64,000 bases of DNA from Deinococcus seoulensis (GTDB lineage: Bacteria > Deinococcota > Deinococci > Deinococcales > Deinococcaceae). Numbering within the stretch: position 1 is the first letter of the stretch; each line of letters starts with the position of its first letter. The stretch is from contig NZ_BMQM01000009.1 of assembly GCF_014648115.1 (NCBI RefSeq), forward strand, positions 1 through 64,000. Reading direction: 5' to 3'. Made by a program: the position numbers and the translations under genes. This document shows, one piece after another, positions 34,787 to 42,663 of the stretch. The notes under the pieces were generated by a model. That model was not told the DNA's origin and did not search any database. It worked only from the letters and a program-made list of their open reading frames with translations.

Positions 34787-34819
34787 GTACGGACTCCGGT
34801 TGAACGGCAGTCCGTATCA
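34787..34819. repeat. R1 repeat, minimal 33-bp copy
   Basis: TACGGACTCCGG and AGTCCGTATCA are almost the only parts left, giving a short palindrome with a central TTGAACGG. The right end again carries TGA (minus strand), the stop of the 66-residue gene. Confidence 0.7.
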
Positions 34820-35017
34820 GCGTCCGTTGCGGGTCAGGTCCAGGCGCAGGTCGTCCTGTAACAGCCGGTACACGCGGCGCGTCACCTCGTCCAGGTCGAT
34901 GTCCGCGGTCGTCTGGGCGCGCGACCCGACCGGGACGGCTTCGCCCGCCGCGCCGGTCGGGCGGGGCGGGGCTGGGTGTGGTGGGGCCGGGTGTGGTGGG
35001 CGTGCGGGGGGGGTCAT
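34817..35017 (-). CDS. 66-residue injection-system protein with shared C-terminal motif
   Basis: A short protein of unknown function. Residues 1-30 are Pro-rich, then the C-terminus reads ADIDLDEVTRRVYRLLQDDL. The same pattern, D-L-D-x-V-x-R-x-V-Y-x-x-L-x-D-x-L, ends the giant DUF4157 protein, so both may dock to the same partner. I chose the ATG in an ATGA overlap with the preceding gene; the longer frame adds Arg-rich sequence. Its stop is built from an R1 repeat end. I do not recognise a named family with certainty. Confidence 0.7.
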   Translation of the reverse strand: MTPPARPPHPAPPHPAPPRPTGAAGEAVPVGSRAQTTADIDLDEVTRRVYRLLQDDLRLDLTRNGR

Positions 35018-35463
35018 GAGGGAACGCCCTGTTCCAGGTCGGCGCTCAGGTCGAGTTCCAGGATCGCGCCGCAGTGCGGGCATTCCGTCTCGATCTGACC
35101 GTCCGTGAAGGCCGGTGTGGGCGCGGCGTTCCAGGTAGGCGGCGCGGCGGGCGGCGCGGACTGCGGGGGCAGCGCGAGGGTGGGGGCGGTGTTCATCTGG
35201 GCGTACAGCGATTGCAGGTACGCGAAGTCGGCGGCGGGCAGCACGCCCAGCACGTCGGGTGTCACGGGTGAGAACGGCCCGAGGCGCGTGATCACGCGGG
35301 CCAGCAGCAGCAGCGGGTAGTACGCCTCGTTGCGCTGCACGCGCGGGTCGCCCAGCGGTTCGATCTCGTCGAGGGCGGTGGCGAGGCGCATGACGCCGCC
35401 CCGGTGAACCTGCCCGTCGGACGTGTGCAGTCCGGCGGGCAGCATGAATGTCAGTTCGTTCAC
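35014..35463 (-). CDS. Phage tail assembly-type protein with C-terminal CPHC half-ribbon
   Basis: A 149-residue protein. The first 90 residues (FMLPAGLHTSDGQVHRGGVMRLATALDEI, DPRVQRNEAYYPLLLLARVITRLG, ADFAYLQSLYAQMN) have the look of the tail-assembly/baseplate-chaperone proteins found between tube genes in tailed phages and eCIS. A Pro-rich linker and a single CPHC motif follow; one CxxC could bind zinc only across a dimer. The GTG start lacks a strong Shine-Dalgarno. Confidence 0.75.
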   Translation of the reverse strand: MNELTFMLPAGLHTSDGQVHRGGVMRLATALDEIEPLGDPRVQRNEAYYPLLLLARVITRLGPFSPVTPDVLGVLPAADFAYLQSLYAQMNTAPTLALPPQSAPPAAPPTWNAAPTPAFTDGQIETECPHCGAILELDLSADLEQGVPS

Positions 35464-35486
35464 GCGTCAGTCCGGGTCACGGGTGC

Positions 35487-35945
35487 TTAGCTGCCCGCGG
35501 GGACGCGCTTGTACCCTTCGTGCGTGATGGTCAGTTCCTCGATGGCGACCTCGTTGCTCTTGGCGTCGTAGGTGGGGCCGTTCAGTTTGCTGGGCCAGGC
35601 GCGCTCGAAGGTCCAGGCGGCGACGGGTTCGCCTTTCTGGTTGTGCAGGGTGATGGTGCCGCTGCGGCGGGCTTCGTCCATGTTGCCTTCCTCGACCTGC
35701 TGGCGCCATTCCCACATGTCCATGTCGTTGGTGATGCCGCGCTTGAGGACGATGTCGTTGTACTTCATGGTGCCGGGTTCGCGGATCAGGACGGCGCGGC
35801 CCTTGGCGTCGGTGGCGCGGTACTCGACAACCTGGCTTTCGCTGCCCAGGCCGGTGCATTCGCGGAACGCGCCGACGACCTTGTTGTCGAACTGAACGCT
35901 GAAGTAGGCGGCAACGAGGGGGTCCTTGCGGGTGGGTGCGGTCAT
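35487..35945 (-). CDS. Phage tail tube-like protein (gp19/Afp1 family), main tube
   Basis: A 152-residue protein of standard tube length: AAYFSVQFDNKVVGAFRECTGLGSESQVVEYR, then IVLKRGITNDMDMWEWRQQVEEG and WPSKLNGPTYDAKSNEVAIEELTITHEGY. GGAGG precedes the ATG. It directly follows the sheath gene, the usual sheath-tube order. It is expected to form the hexameric inner tube through which cargo passes. Confidence 0.95.
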   Translation of the reverse strand: MTAPTRKDPLVAAYFSVQFDNKVVGAFRECTGLGSESQVVEYRATDAKGRAVLIREPGTMKYNDIVLKRGITNDMDMWEWRQQVEEGNMDEARRSGTITLHNQKGEPVAAWTFERAWPSKLNGPTYDAKSNEVAIEELTITHEGYKRVPAGS

Positions 35946-36012
35946 ATGAATACCTCCGGTGAGGGAATGAGGGGAGCGTGGTGGGGGAGGGGGTGGTCAG
36001 GTAACAGCTGTC

Positions 36013-37656
36013 TTACTGTCCGCCGCCCGCGTACTGGCTGAAGCGGAACACGATGAATTCGGCGGGTTTGACGGGCGCAAGGCCGATCTCGACCTGCAGC
36101 ACGCCACGGTCGCGGATCTCGTCGGGGTTCAGTTCGGCGTCGCACTTCACGTAGAAGGCCTCGCGGGTGGTGTTGCCGAACAGGGCGCCGTCACGCCAGA
36201 CGCTGGTCAGGAAGGAGTTGATGTCGCGGCGGATGCGGAACCACAGGTTCTCGTCGTTGGGTTCGAACACGGCCCACTGGGTGCCGCGTTCGATGCTCTT
36301 CTCGACGTAGTTGAACAGGCGCCGGACCGGCACGTAGCGCCACTGGGCGTTGCTGGACAGTGTCCGGGCGCCCCAGACGCGCACGCCCATACCTGGGAAC
36401 TCGCGGATGCAGTTCACGCCGATGGGGTTCAGGATGTCCTGTTCGCTCTTGGTGATCTGCAGGGCCGGCCCGATGATGCCGCGCACGACCTCGTTGGCGG
36501 GTGCCTTGTGTACGCCGCGTTCCACGTCGTTGCGGGCGTAGATGCCGGCCACGAAGCCGCTGGGCGGGACCATCATGGGGCTGCCGTCGGGGCCTTCGAT
36601 CTTGACCCAGGGGTAGTACATGGCGGCGTAGCTGGAGTCGAAGTTCGTTTCGACGTTGCGCCACTGCACGGCCTGCTGCGGGGTCAGGTCCGGGGGGGTG
36701 TCGAGCAGCGCGATGCGGTTGGCGTTGCGTTCGCAGTGGTCGATCAGGGCGCGCTGCACGGCCTTCACGCCGTCCGCGCCGATCATGCCGGCCTGGTAGG
36801 CGCTCATCAGGTCGGGCACGGCGATCATGCTGACTTCCTCGGCGATTTCGAGGCTCTCGATGCCGCTGCGGCTGTCCACGCTGCCCACGAAGTCCTGTCC
36901 CTTGAGTTCGCGGCCTTCCTCGATCACGTTGCTGTGGGCCTGCAGCACGTAACTGCCGATTTCGGGGGCGCGTTCCACGAGCGGGCCGGTGGCGCTGGCT
37001 TCCTCGATGGTGATCAGGGTGCTTTCCCGGTTGATGACGTCCGCGACGCTGCGGCTGTGCTTCTTGCCGATCGAGACGTTCGGGAAGGTTTCGGTCACGT
37101 CGTTGCGGGAGACGCGCAGCGTGAACAGACCGTCGGTGCCCTCGTCGGGGGTGGCGCCGCCGCCACCATCGGCGGGTTTGCCGTCCTTGCCTTTGGGTGC
37201 CTGTTCGGTCTTGACGGGGTCCGGGGCGAGGACTTCGATCTGGATGTCGCTCTGGCGGCCGTCGCGGGCGACGATGCTGAGGCTGGGTACGGCCTTGCTG
37301 GCGCGGCTGGGCAGTTGCAGCGGGCGGGCGGCCTCGACGGTGCGCGCGCCCTTGGCGTCGGGCTGGGTGGGCACGAGGCGCACGACGTAGCAGCGGGTGC
37401 CGCCGTTGTTGAAGTACGCGTACACGGTCTGCGCGAGGTACGCGCCGTCCATGAAGGGGTCGCGTTCGCCGCTGGCGGTGACGGTCCCGAAGATCTCCTT
37501 GAACTTCTGCCAGTTGGCGACGAACACCGGGGTGTTGGCGGGGCCGTTGGGTGCGAAGCCGACGAACGCGGCGGTGGTGGTGCTGACGCCCTCGATCGGG
37601 CGGGGGCCGCTCTGGGTTTCTTCGACGTAGACGCCTGGGGACAGGTATTCGGGCAT
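36013..37656 (-). CDS. Contractile tail sheath protein
   Basis: A 547-residue sheath subunit that surrounds the tube and contracts to drive it. The N-terminus MPEYLSPGVYVEETQSGPRPIEGVSTTTAAFVG is characteristic; C-terminal blocks ARTLSSNAQWRYVPVRRLFNYVEKSI and GVLQVEIGLAPVKPAEFIVFRFSQ form the handshake domain. A variable insertion around residues 130-240 (with DGKPADGGGGATPDEG) is expected on the particle surface. GGAGGA precedes the ATG. It is the first gene of the leftward operon and the only sheath gene seen. Confidence 0.97.
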   Translation of the reverse strand: MPEYLSPGVYVEETQSGPRPIEGVSTTTAAFVGFAPNGPANTPVFVANWQKFKEIFGTVTASGERDPFMDGAYLAQTVYAYFNNGGTRCYVVRLVPTQPDAKGARTVEAARPLQLPSRASKAVPSLSIVARDGRQSDIQIEVLAPDPVKTEQAPKGKDGKPADGGGGATPDEGTDGLFTLRVSRNDVTETFPNVSIGKKHSRSVADVINRESTLITIEEASATGPLVERAPEIGSYVLQAHSNVIEEGRELKGQDFVGSVDSRSGIESLEIAEEVSMIAVPDLMSAYQAGMIGADGVKAVQRALIDHCERNANRIALLDTPPDLTPQQAVQWRNVETNFDSSYAAMYYPWVKIEGPDGSPMMVPPSGFVAGIYARNDVERGVHKAPANEVVRGIIGPALQITKSEQDILNPIGVNCIREFPGMGVRVWGARTLSSNAQWRYVPVRRLFNYVEKSIERGTQWAVFEPNDENLWFRIRRDINSFLTSVWRDGALFGNTTREAFYVKCDAELNPDEIRDRGVLQVEIGLAPVKPAEFIVFRFSQYAGGGQ

Positions 37657-37757
37657 GGATTCCTCCGGAGTGCGGGGCAGGGGTAGGGGGGCGTCGGCCG
37701 GGTGTGGCGGCGCCCGTGGGGTGTGAGATACCCAACATTGCAGACGCCCGGTTTGGG

Positions 37758-37773
37758 CTCAAGCGAACTTGAG
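37758..37773. promoter_or_regulatory. Perfect inverted repeat in the divergent injection-system promoter region
   Basis: CTCAAG-CGAA-CTTGAG lies near the middle of the 296-base gap between the two operons. Each arm contains an outward TTGAG, which resembles a -35 element on both strands; on the plus strand TATACT follows at 37798-37803 but at a longer than optimal distance. It is a candidate operator for co-regulating both arms. Nothing else in 37657-37952 looks coding. Confidence 0.5.
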
Positions 37774-37952
37774 CAGACGCGGGCGGGGGCCGGGTTCTAT
37801 ACTGACCAGTCATTCATTCAGCGCCGAGGGATAAACTTGAAAATTACCGCTCCAGGACGACAGATCTCAGTGCGAAACTCCACAACGCCCCCGGTGGTGG
37901 CAGCCGTGGGGGCGCTGGCGTCGGCCCGCGTGCACGGACGGGAGTGCGCCGC

Positions 37953-38834
37953 GTGATCGACGAAATCCAGCAGTCCCTGAAAGAACTTGTCTATACCGAG
38001 GCGGGTCTGCCGCGCGACGCGCTGGACATCCGCTTCGCCGCGCCCACACCCGCCTGGGTGTCGGGCCTGACCCGTCCCACCCTGAACTTCTTCATGCACG
38101 ACCTGCGCGAGAACGCCTCGCTGCGGTCCATGGAATTCACGCACGCGCCCACCGGGCTGGGCGTGGCCCGCACCCTGGCCCCGCGCCGCATGGACCTGCG
38201 GTTTCTGGTCACGGTGTTCTTCAAGGCGCAACTGGACGAACTGGGCCGCGACGAGTGGCAGGTGCTGTGGCGCGTGCTGGCCGCCCTGATGCGCCAGGAC
38301 GAGTGGGAGGACCGCTACCTGCCTGCTACGGCCCGCGCCACCGGCCTGGGCATCCTGGGCCAGATCACGCCCGGCGACACCAGCAGCGGCGTGTTCAGCA
38401 GTCTGGGACAGACCGTGCGGCCCCACCTGAACTACACCGTGACCGTCCCGCTCGACCTGGGCGTCACGACCCGCTCGCCCATGGTCCTGGAACGCGACCT
38501 GAGTTTCCGGGCGCAGGCCACGCCCGGCGAGCAACCCCCCGTCTCGCGCCGCATTCGCAGCAGCTGGCACCTGCTGGACGAACTCGGGCAGCCCATCGCG
38601 GACGCCCTGGTCCGCAGCGAGGGCGGCGACGGCAGCGTGCGCGCCTTCAGCGACGAGGCGGGCCTCGTGCATCTGAACGTCAGCCGCAGCGAGGTGCAGC
38701 AACTGCGCGTCCTGACCCTCGACGGCCGCGCCCTGACCCTCCCGGCCCACGACTCCACCGATCAACCCACCGCGCCCGGCCCACGGGCACTTCCGGCCCT
38801 GACCCCTCAGGCGGCCGAACCGGGGACCGCGTGA
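37953..38834 (+). CDS. DUF4255 protein, tail terminator/cap-like
   Basis: A 293-residue protein whose first ~200 residues fit DUF4255 (Pvc16/Afp16-like), which caps the tube and sheath at the distal end: IDEIQQSLKELVYTEAGLP, LTRPTLNFFMHDLRENASLR, LDLRFLVT-type strand, and DEWQVLWRVLAALM. The C-terminal part is a small beta-rich extension and a Pro-rich tail. I chose the GTG at 37953, eight bases after GGAG; an in-frame GTG nine bases upstream is possible. It is the first gene of the rightward operon. Confidence 0.88.
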   Translation: MIDEIQQSLKELVYTEAGLPRDALDIRFAAPTPAWVSGLTRPTLNFFMHDLRENASLRSMEFTHAPTGLGVARTLAPRRMDLRFLVTVFFKAQLDELGRDEWQVLWRVLAALMRQDEWEDRYLPATARATGLGILGQITPGDTSSGVFSSLGQTVRPHLNYTVTVPLDLGVTTRSPMVLERDLSFRAQATPGEQPPVSRRIRSSWHLLDELGQPIADALVRSEGGDGSVRAFSDEAGLVHLNVSRSEVQQLRVLTLDGRALTLPAHDSTDQPTAPGPRALPALTPQAAEPGTA

Positions 38835-38967
38835 CCTGCGTGACCCGCCCCGCCGCAACCTTGCCCACGCGGCGGCCCGGCCTGAGTTACAGTGCCGCCG
38901 GTTCCGTCCGTTCCGCCGATCCACTCTGGTCCGCCCCCCACCCGGCACACCGCGCAGGAGGCCCCCG

Positions 38968-39441
38968 GTGACCCAGTCCAGACCGCCCCTGAATGCCCCG
39001 CACTCCACGGCGCAGTCCGCGCCGGGCGCGCTGCCCGGCACGCCGCTGCGTTCACCGGCCGACGTGCTCGGCACCGGCGTGGCCTTCCCGATCGGCGTGA
39101 ACCCGCGCGGGCAACTGTCCATGGTGTCCGGCGAGCGGGCCGTGACGCAGGCGATCCTGAGCCTGCTGATGACCGCGCGCGGCCAGCGGGTCATGCGGCC
39201 CGAGTACGGCTGCCGCATTCACGAACTGGTGTTCGCGCCGGGCGACGCGACCACGCTGGGCCTCGCGTCGTACTACGTGGACGAGGCCCTGCGCGCCTGG
39301 GAGCCCCGCATCGAAGTCGAGCAGGTGCAGGCGCAACTGGACGGCCAGGACACCTCACGCATCGTCGTGGACATCCGCTACCGCCTGAAGGGCAACCCGG
39401 AGCCGCGCTCGCTGGTCTTCCCGTTCTACCGCTCCCTGTAA
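38968..39441 (+). CDS. GPW/gp25-family baseplate wedge protein
   Basis: A 157-residue protein. After a ~35-residue disordered start it has the gp25 core: GVAFPIGVNPRGQLSMVSGERAVTQAILSLLMTARGQRVMRPEYGCRIHELVF with the conserved R-P-x-Y/F-G segment, then VRIEV-like strands. gp25 links the sheath to the baseplate and nucleates sheath assembly. AGGAGG precedes the GTG. Confidence 0.94.
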   Translation: MTQSRPPLNAPHSTAQSAPGALPGTPLRSPADVLGTGVAFPIGVNPRGQLSMVSGERAVTQAILSLLMTARGQRVMRPEYGCRIHELVFAPGDATTLGLASYYVDEALRAWEPRIEVEQVQAQLDGQDTSRIVVDIRYRLKGNPEPRSLVFPFYRSL

Positions 39442-39556
39442 CGCCCGCCCCAACTGCCCCCGCTCCGACTGCCCCCGCCCCGCCCGATCCCGACCCACCC
39501 CGTCCCAACCGGGCCGCCGCGCCCGCCTCAACTTTCCTCACCCTGGAGAACCCGCC

Positions 39557-41689
39557 GTGCCCCTACCGACCGTGAACCTCGACGACCGCCGCTTCGATGA
39601 CATTCTCGACGAGGCGCGCCGACTGATTCCGCAGTACTGCCCGGAATGGACCGACCACAACGCCAGCGACCCCGGCATCGCCATCATCGAGATCTTCGCC
39701 TGGATGACGGATCTGCTGCTGTACCGCGTGAACCAGGTGCCGGACAAACTGCTGATCGCGTTCCTGGACATGATCGGCGTGCAGCTGGCCCCGCCCCGCG
39801 CGGCCGGCGCGCCCGTCACCTTCTACCTCAGCGCCCCGCAGGACACGCCGCTGGCCATCGCGGCCGGCACCGAGGTCGCCACGCTGCGCACCGAGGTGAA
39901 CGAGGCGATCGTGTTCTCCACCGAGCGCGGCGGCGTGGTCCGCCCGCCGACCCTGCTGGGCCTGTTCAGCGCGAACACCCTGGCGCAGGTGCGGATGGAC
40001 AGCGACGGGCAGACCGGCGCGGACGGCGGCGTCACCGCCGGGCCGCAGGGCAGCGGGCACGCGGGCACGCAGCACGACCTGGCGCAGCTGGGCCTGCCGG
40101 GGCACCGCTTCCCGATCTTCCAGCCGGAACCGCGTCCCGGTGACGCGCTGTTCGTGCAGCTGGCCGGGGACCACAGCGATCACGTGCTGGCCCTGATCTT
40201 CGGCGTGGAACTCGCGGGCGGGGCGGGCGTGAACCCCAACCACCCGCCGTACGTGTGGGAGGCGTGGCAGGGAGGCGTGGGCCGCTGGGCGACCTGCGAG
40301 GTCGAGTACGACGGCACCCAGGCCTTCAACGTGAGCGGCGAACTGATCCTGCGGCTGCCGACCATGCGCGAGGGCGTGTTCTTCGACACCAGCGGCTACT
40401 GGCTGCGCTGCCGCCTGACGAACGAACAGATGCACGCCGGGTACAAGGTCAGCCCGGACCTCGAAACGTTGCAGATCGACGCGCGCGGCGTCACGGTCCC
40501 CGCCCGCCACGCGACCATCGTGCGCGGCGAACTGCTGGGCCAGAGCAGCGGCGTGCCGGGCCAGCGGTTCCGGCTGCTGCGCGGCCCGGTCCTGAACCTC
40601 GACCCGGAACGCGACGTGATCGAGGTCATGACCCCGGAAGGCGAGGCGCACATCTACGCGCCGGTCGCGGACTTCTCGGCGTCCACGCCCGACGACCGGC
40701 ACTTCACACTGGACACCGGCAGCGGCGAGGTCGCCTTCGGGCCCAGCATCCTGCAACCCGACGGCAGCGTGTACCGCTTCGGCGCGGTGCCGGCGCAGGA
40801 CGCCACGGTCCGCATGCGCCGCTACCAGTACGGCGGCGGGGCCAGCGGGAACGTCCCGGCCCGCACGCTGACCGTCCTGAAAAGCAGCATCCCGTACGTG
40901 GCCCGCGTGACCAACCACGCCCCGGCCGCCGGGGGCCGCAACGGGCAACTGCTCGAGGACGCCATTCAGCGCGTGCCGACGCTGCTGCACACCCGCACCC
41001 GCGCCGTCACCGCCGACGATTACGAGCACCTCGCGGCGCAGGTGCCGGGCGTCGCCCGCGCCCGCTGCGTCACGCCGAACATGGCCGCGCCCGGCCAGAC
41101 GTACCCGGGGCAACTGCGCGCCCTGAACGTCCCGCCCGGACAGGTGACGCTGGCCGTGCTGCCCAGCGTGTCCTTCGAGGATCAGATCACGCGGGGCGAC
41201 GACAGCGCCGACCCGTTCGCTCCGCTGAGCGCCCGCATCGCGCCGGAACGCCTGACCCTGAGCGCCGAACTGCGCGGGGCCGTGCAGGAGGACCTGGACC
41301 TGCGCCGCCCGGTCGGCACGACCCTGGACCTGCGCGCCCCGCAGTACGTGTGGGTCAGCGTGACCGCCACCATCCGCGCGTACGCCGGGGCCAGCCGCCC
41401 CGCCCGCGAGGACGTGCGCCGCCGCGCCACGCAGGCGCTGTACCGCTACCTGAACCCCTACACGGGCGGCCCGGACGGGCGCGGCTGGCCGTTCGGGCGG
41501 ACCCTGAGCCTCAGCGAACTGTACGGCCTGCTGCGCGGCGTGAGCGGCGTGGAGGTCGCCGAGGACGTGCAGGTCGTCCTGACCGAACCCGGCCAGCCGC
41601 AGCAGCGCGAAACCATCACCGGCAGCCTGCCGCTGCCTCCGCAGGCGCTGATCGTCTCGGACGTGCACGTGGTGCGGGTGGATCACTGA
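39557..41689 (+). CDS. Putative baseplate assembly protein (gpJ/Afp11-like)
   Basis: A 710-residue wedge protein. The N-terminus VNLDDRRFDDILDEARRLIPQYCPEWTDHNASDPGIAIIEIFAWMTDLLLYRVNQVPDK is the hallmark of eCIS baseplate J proteins. The middle is beta-rich, and the C-terminal block TRTRAVTADDYEHLAAQVPGVARARCV is the gpJ signature. GGAG precedes a GTG start. The stop shares a base with the next ATG (TGATG). Confidence 0.94.
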   Translation: MPLPTVNLDDRRFDDILDEARRLIPQYCPEWTDHNASDPGIAIIEIFAWMTDLLLYRVNQVPDKLLIAFLDMIGVQLAPPRAAGAPVTFYLSAPQDTPLAIAAGTEVATLRTEVNEAIVFSTERGGVVRPPTLLGLFSANTLAQVRMDSDGQTGADGGVTAGPQGSGHAGTQHDLAQLGLPGHRFPIFQPEPRPGDALFVQLAGDHSDHVLALIFGVELAGGAGVNPNHPPYVWEAWQGGVGRWATCEVEYDGTQAFNVSGELILRLPTMREGVFFDTSGYWLRCRLTNEQMHAGYKVSPDLETLQIDARGVTVPARHATIVRGELLGQSSGVPGQRFRLLRGPVLNLDPERDVIEVMTPEGEAHIYAPVADFSASTPDDRHFTLDTGSGEVAFGPSILQPDGSVYRFGAVPAQDATVRMRRYQYGGGASGNVPARTLTVLKSSIPYVARVTNHAPAAGGRNGQLLEDAIQRVPTLLHTRTRAVTADDYEHLAAQVPGVARARCVTPNMAAPGQTYPGQLRALNVPPGQVTLAVLPSVSFEDQITRGDDSADPFAPLSARIAPERLTLSAELRGAVQEDLDLRRPVGTTLDLRAPQYVWVSVTATIRAYAGASRPAREDVRRRATQALYRYLNPYTGGPDGRGWPFGRTLSLSELYGLLRGVSGVEVAEDVQVVLTEPGQPQQRETITGSLPLPPQALIVSDVHVVRVDH

Positions 41690-42663
41690 TGCCGCAACTT
41701 CAGGTCCGGCAGCGCGGGGACGTGCTGCGCACCCTGAACCTCGGGATGCGCCAGCTGTCCATCGGCCGCACGCCCGACAACGGCCTGCCGCTGCGCGACC
41801 CCAGCGTGGCCGTCCGGCACGCCGAGATCAGCGTGGAGGGCGGCGCGCTGCTGCTGACCGACCTGACCGGCGGCGAGGCCGCCACCTTCGTGAACGGACG
41901 CCGCCTGACGCCCAACCAGCCCTGGCGCCTGACGCACGGCGACGAGATCCAGATCGGGCCGTTCACGGTCGCGTTCCTCAGCGAGTCGGTCGCCGCGCCC
42001 CCCGAACCCCCGCAGGGCCGCACGGACGTGCAGGGCACCCTGGCCGCCCACCCGGCCCGGCCGCCCATCCCGACGTTCCCGGCGCCGCTGCCGCCGCCCG
42101 GCGGGGCCGGACTGTACACGTCGTTCCTGCCGCCGTACTTTCAGGAATCCGAGTTCCTGGGCCGCTTCCTAAAAATCCTGGAGGCCGTGTGGGAACCCAT
42201 GCAGCGCCGCCAGGACAGCGTGGACCTGCACTTTGATCCGCGCGTGTCGCCGCCGCAACTGCTCGGCTGGATGGCCGGGTGGCTGGGCGTGCCGCTGGAC
42301 CCGCACTGGCCCGAGGCGCGGCAGCGGGCGTGGCTGCGCGAGGCGGTCACGCTGTACCGCTGGCGCGGCACCCGCTACGGCCTGAGCCGCGCCCTGGAAA
42401 CCGTGTTCGGCCTGACGCCCGTGCTGAGCGAGGATTCCGCGCAGCCGCACACGCTGCGCGTCACGCTGCTTGACTCGCCGGACGGCGACGACACCGCCAG
42501 CCGCGAGGCCATCACGGAGTTCGTGCAGCGACACGCCCCGGCGCACACGCGGGTCACGGTGGAGTTCGTGGACGCGCCCACGCCCCCAGGCCAGACCCCA
42601 GGCCACACCCCAGACCAGACCACTCCCACCGGGCCGGGCGGCCCGCAGGCAGGTACCGCATGA
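41689..42663 (+). CDS. FHA domain fused to a gpI-like tail/baseplate protein
   Basis: A 324-residue fusion. Residues ~1-105 are a forkhead-associated fold: LSIGRTPDNGLPLRDPSVAVRHAEISVEGG and ATFVNGRRLTPNQPWRLTHGDEIQIG. The usual S-R-R-H is V-A-V-R-H here and the TNGT turn is degenerate, so phosphothreonine binding may be weakened. After a Pro-rich linker, residues ~140-300 match the gpI family (YTSFLPPYFQESEFLGRFLKILEAVWEPMQRR, LPWLASWL-like WMAGWLGVPLDPHWPEARQRAWLREAVTLYRWRGTRYGLSRALE). The gene overlaps both neighbours, placing the FHA protein in the baseplate beside the pseudokinase. Confidence 0.92.
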   Translation: MPQLQVRQRGDVLRTLNLGMRQLSIGRTPDNGLPLRDPSVAVRHAEISVEGGALLLTDLTGGEAATFVNGRRLTPNQPWRLTHGDEIQIGPFTVAFLSESVAAPPEPPQGRTDVQGTLAAHPARPPIPTFPAPLPPPGGAGLYTSFLPPYFQESEFLGRFLKILEAVWEPMQRRQDSVDLHFDPRVSPPQLLGWMAGWLGVPLDPHWPEARQRAWLREAVTLYRWRGTRYGLSRALETVFGLTPVLSEDSAQPHTLRVTLLDSPDGDDTASREAITEFVQRHAPAHTRVTVEFVDAPTPPGQTPGHTPDQTTPTGPGGPQAGTA

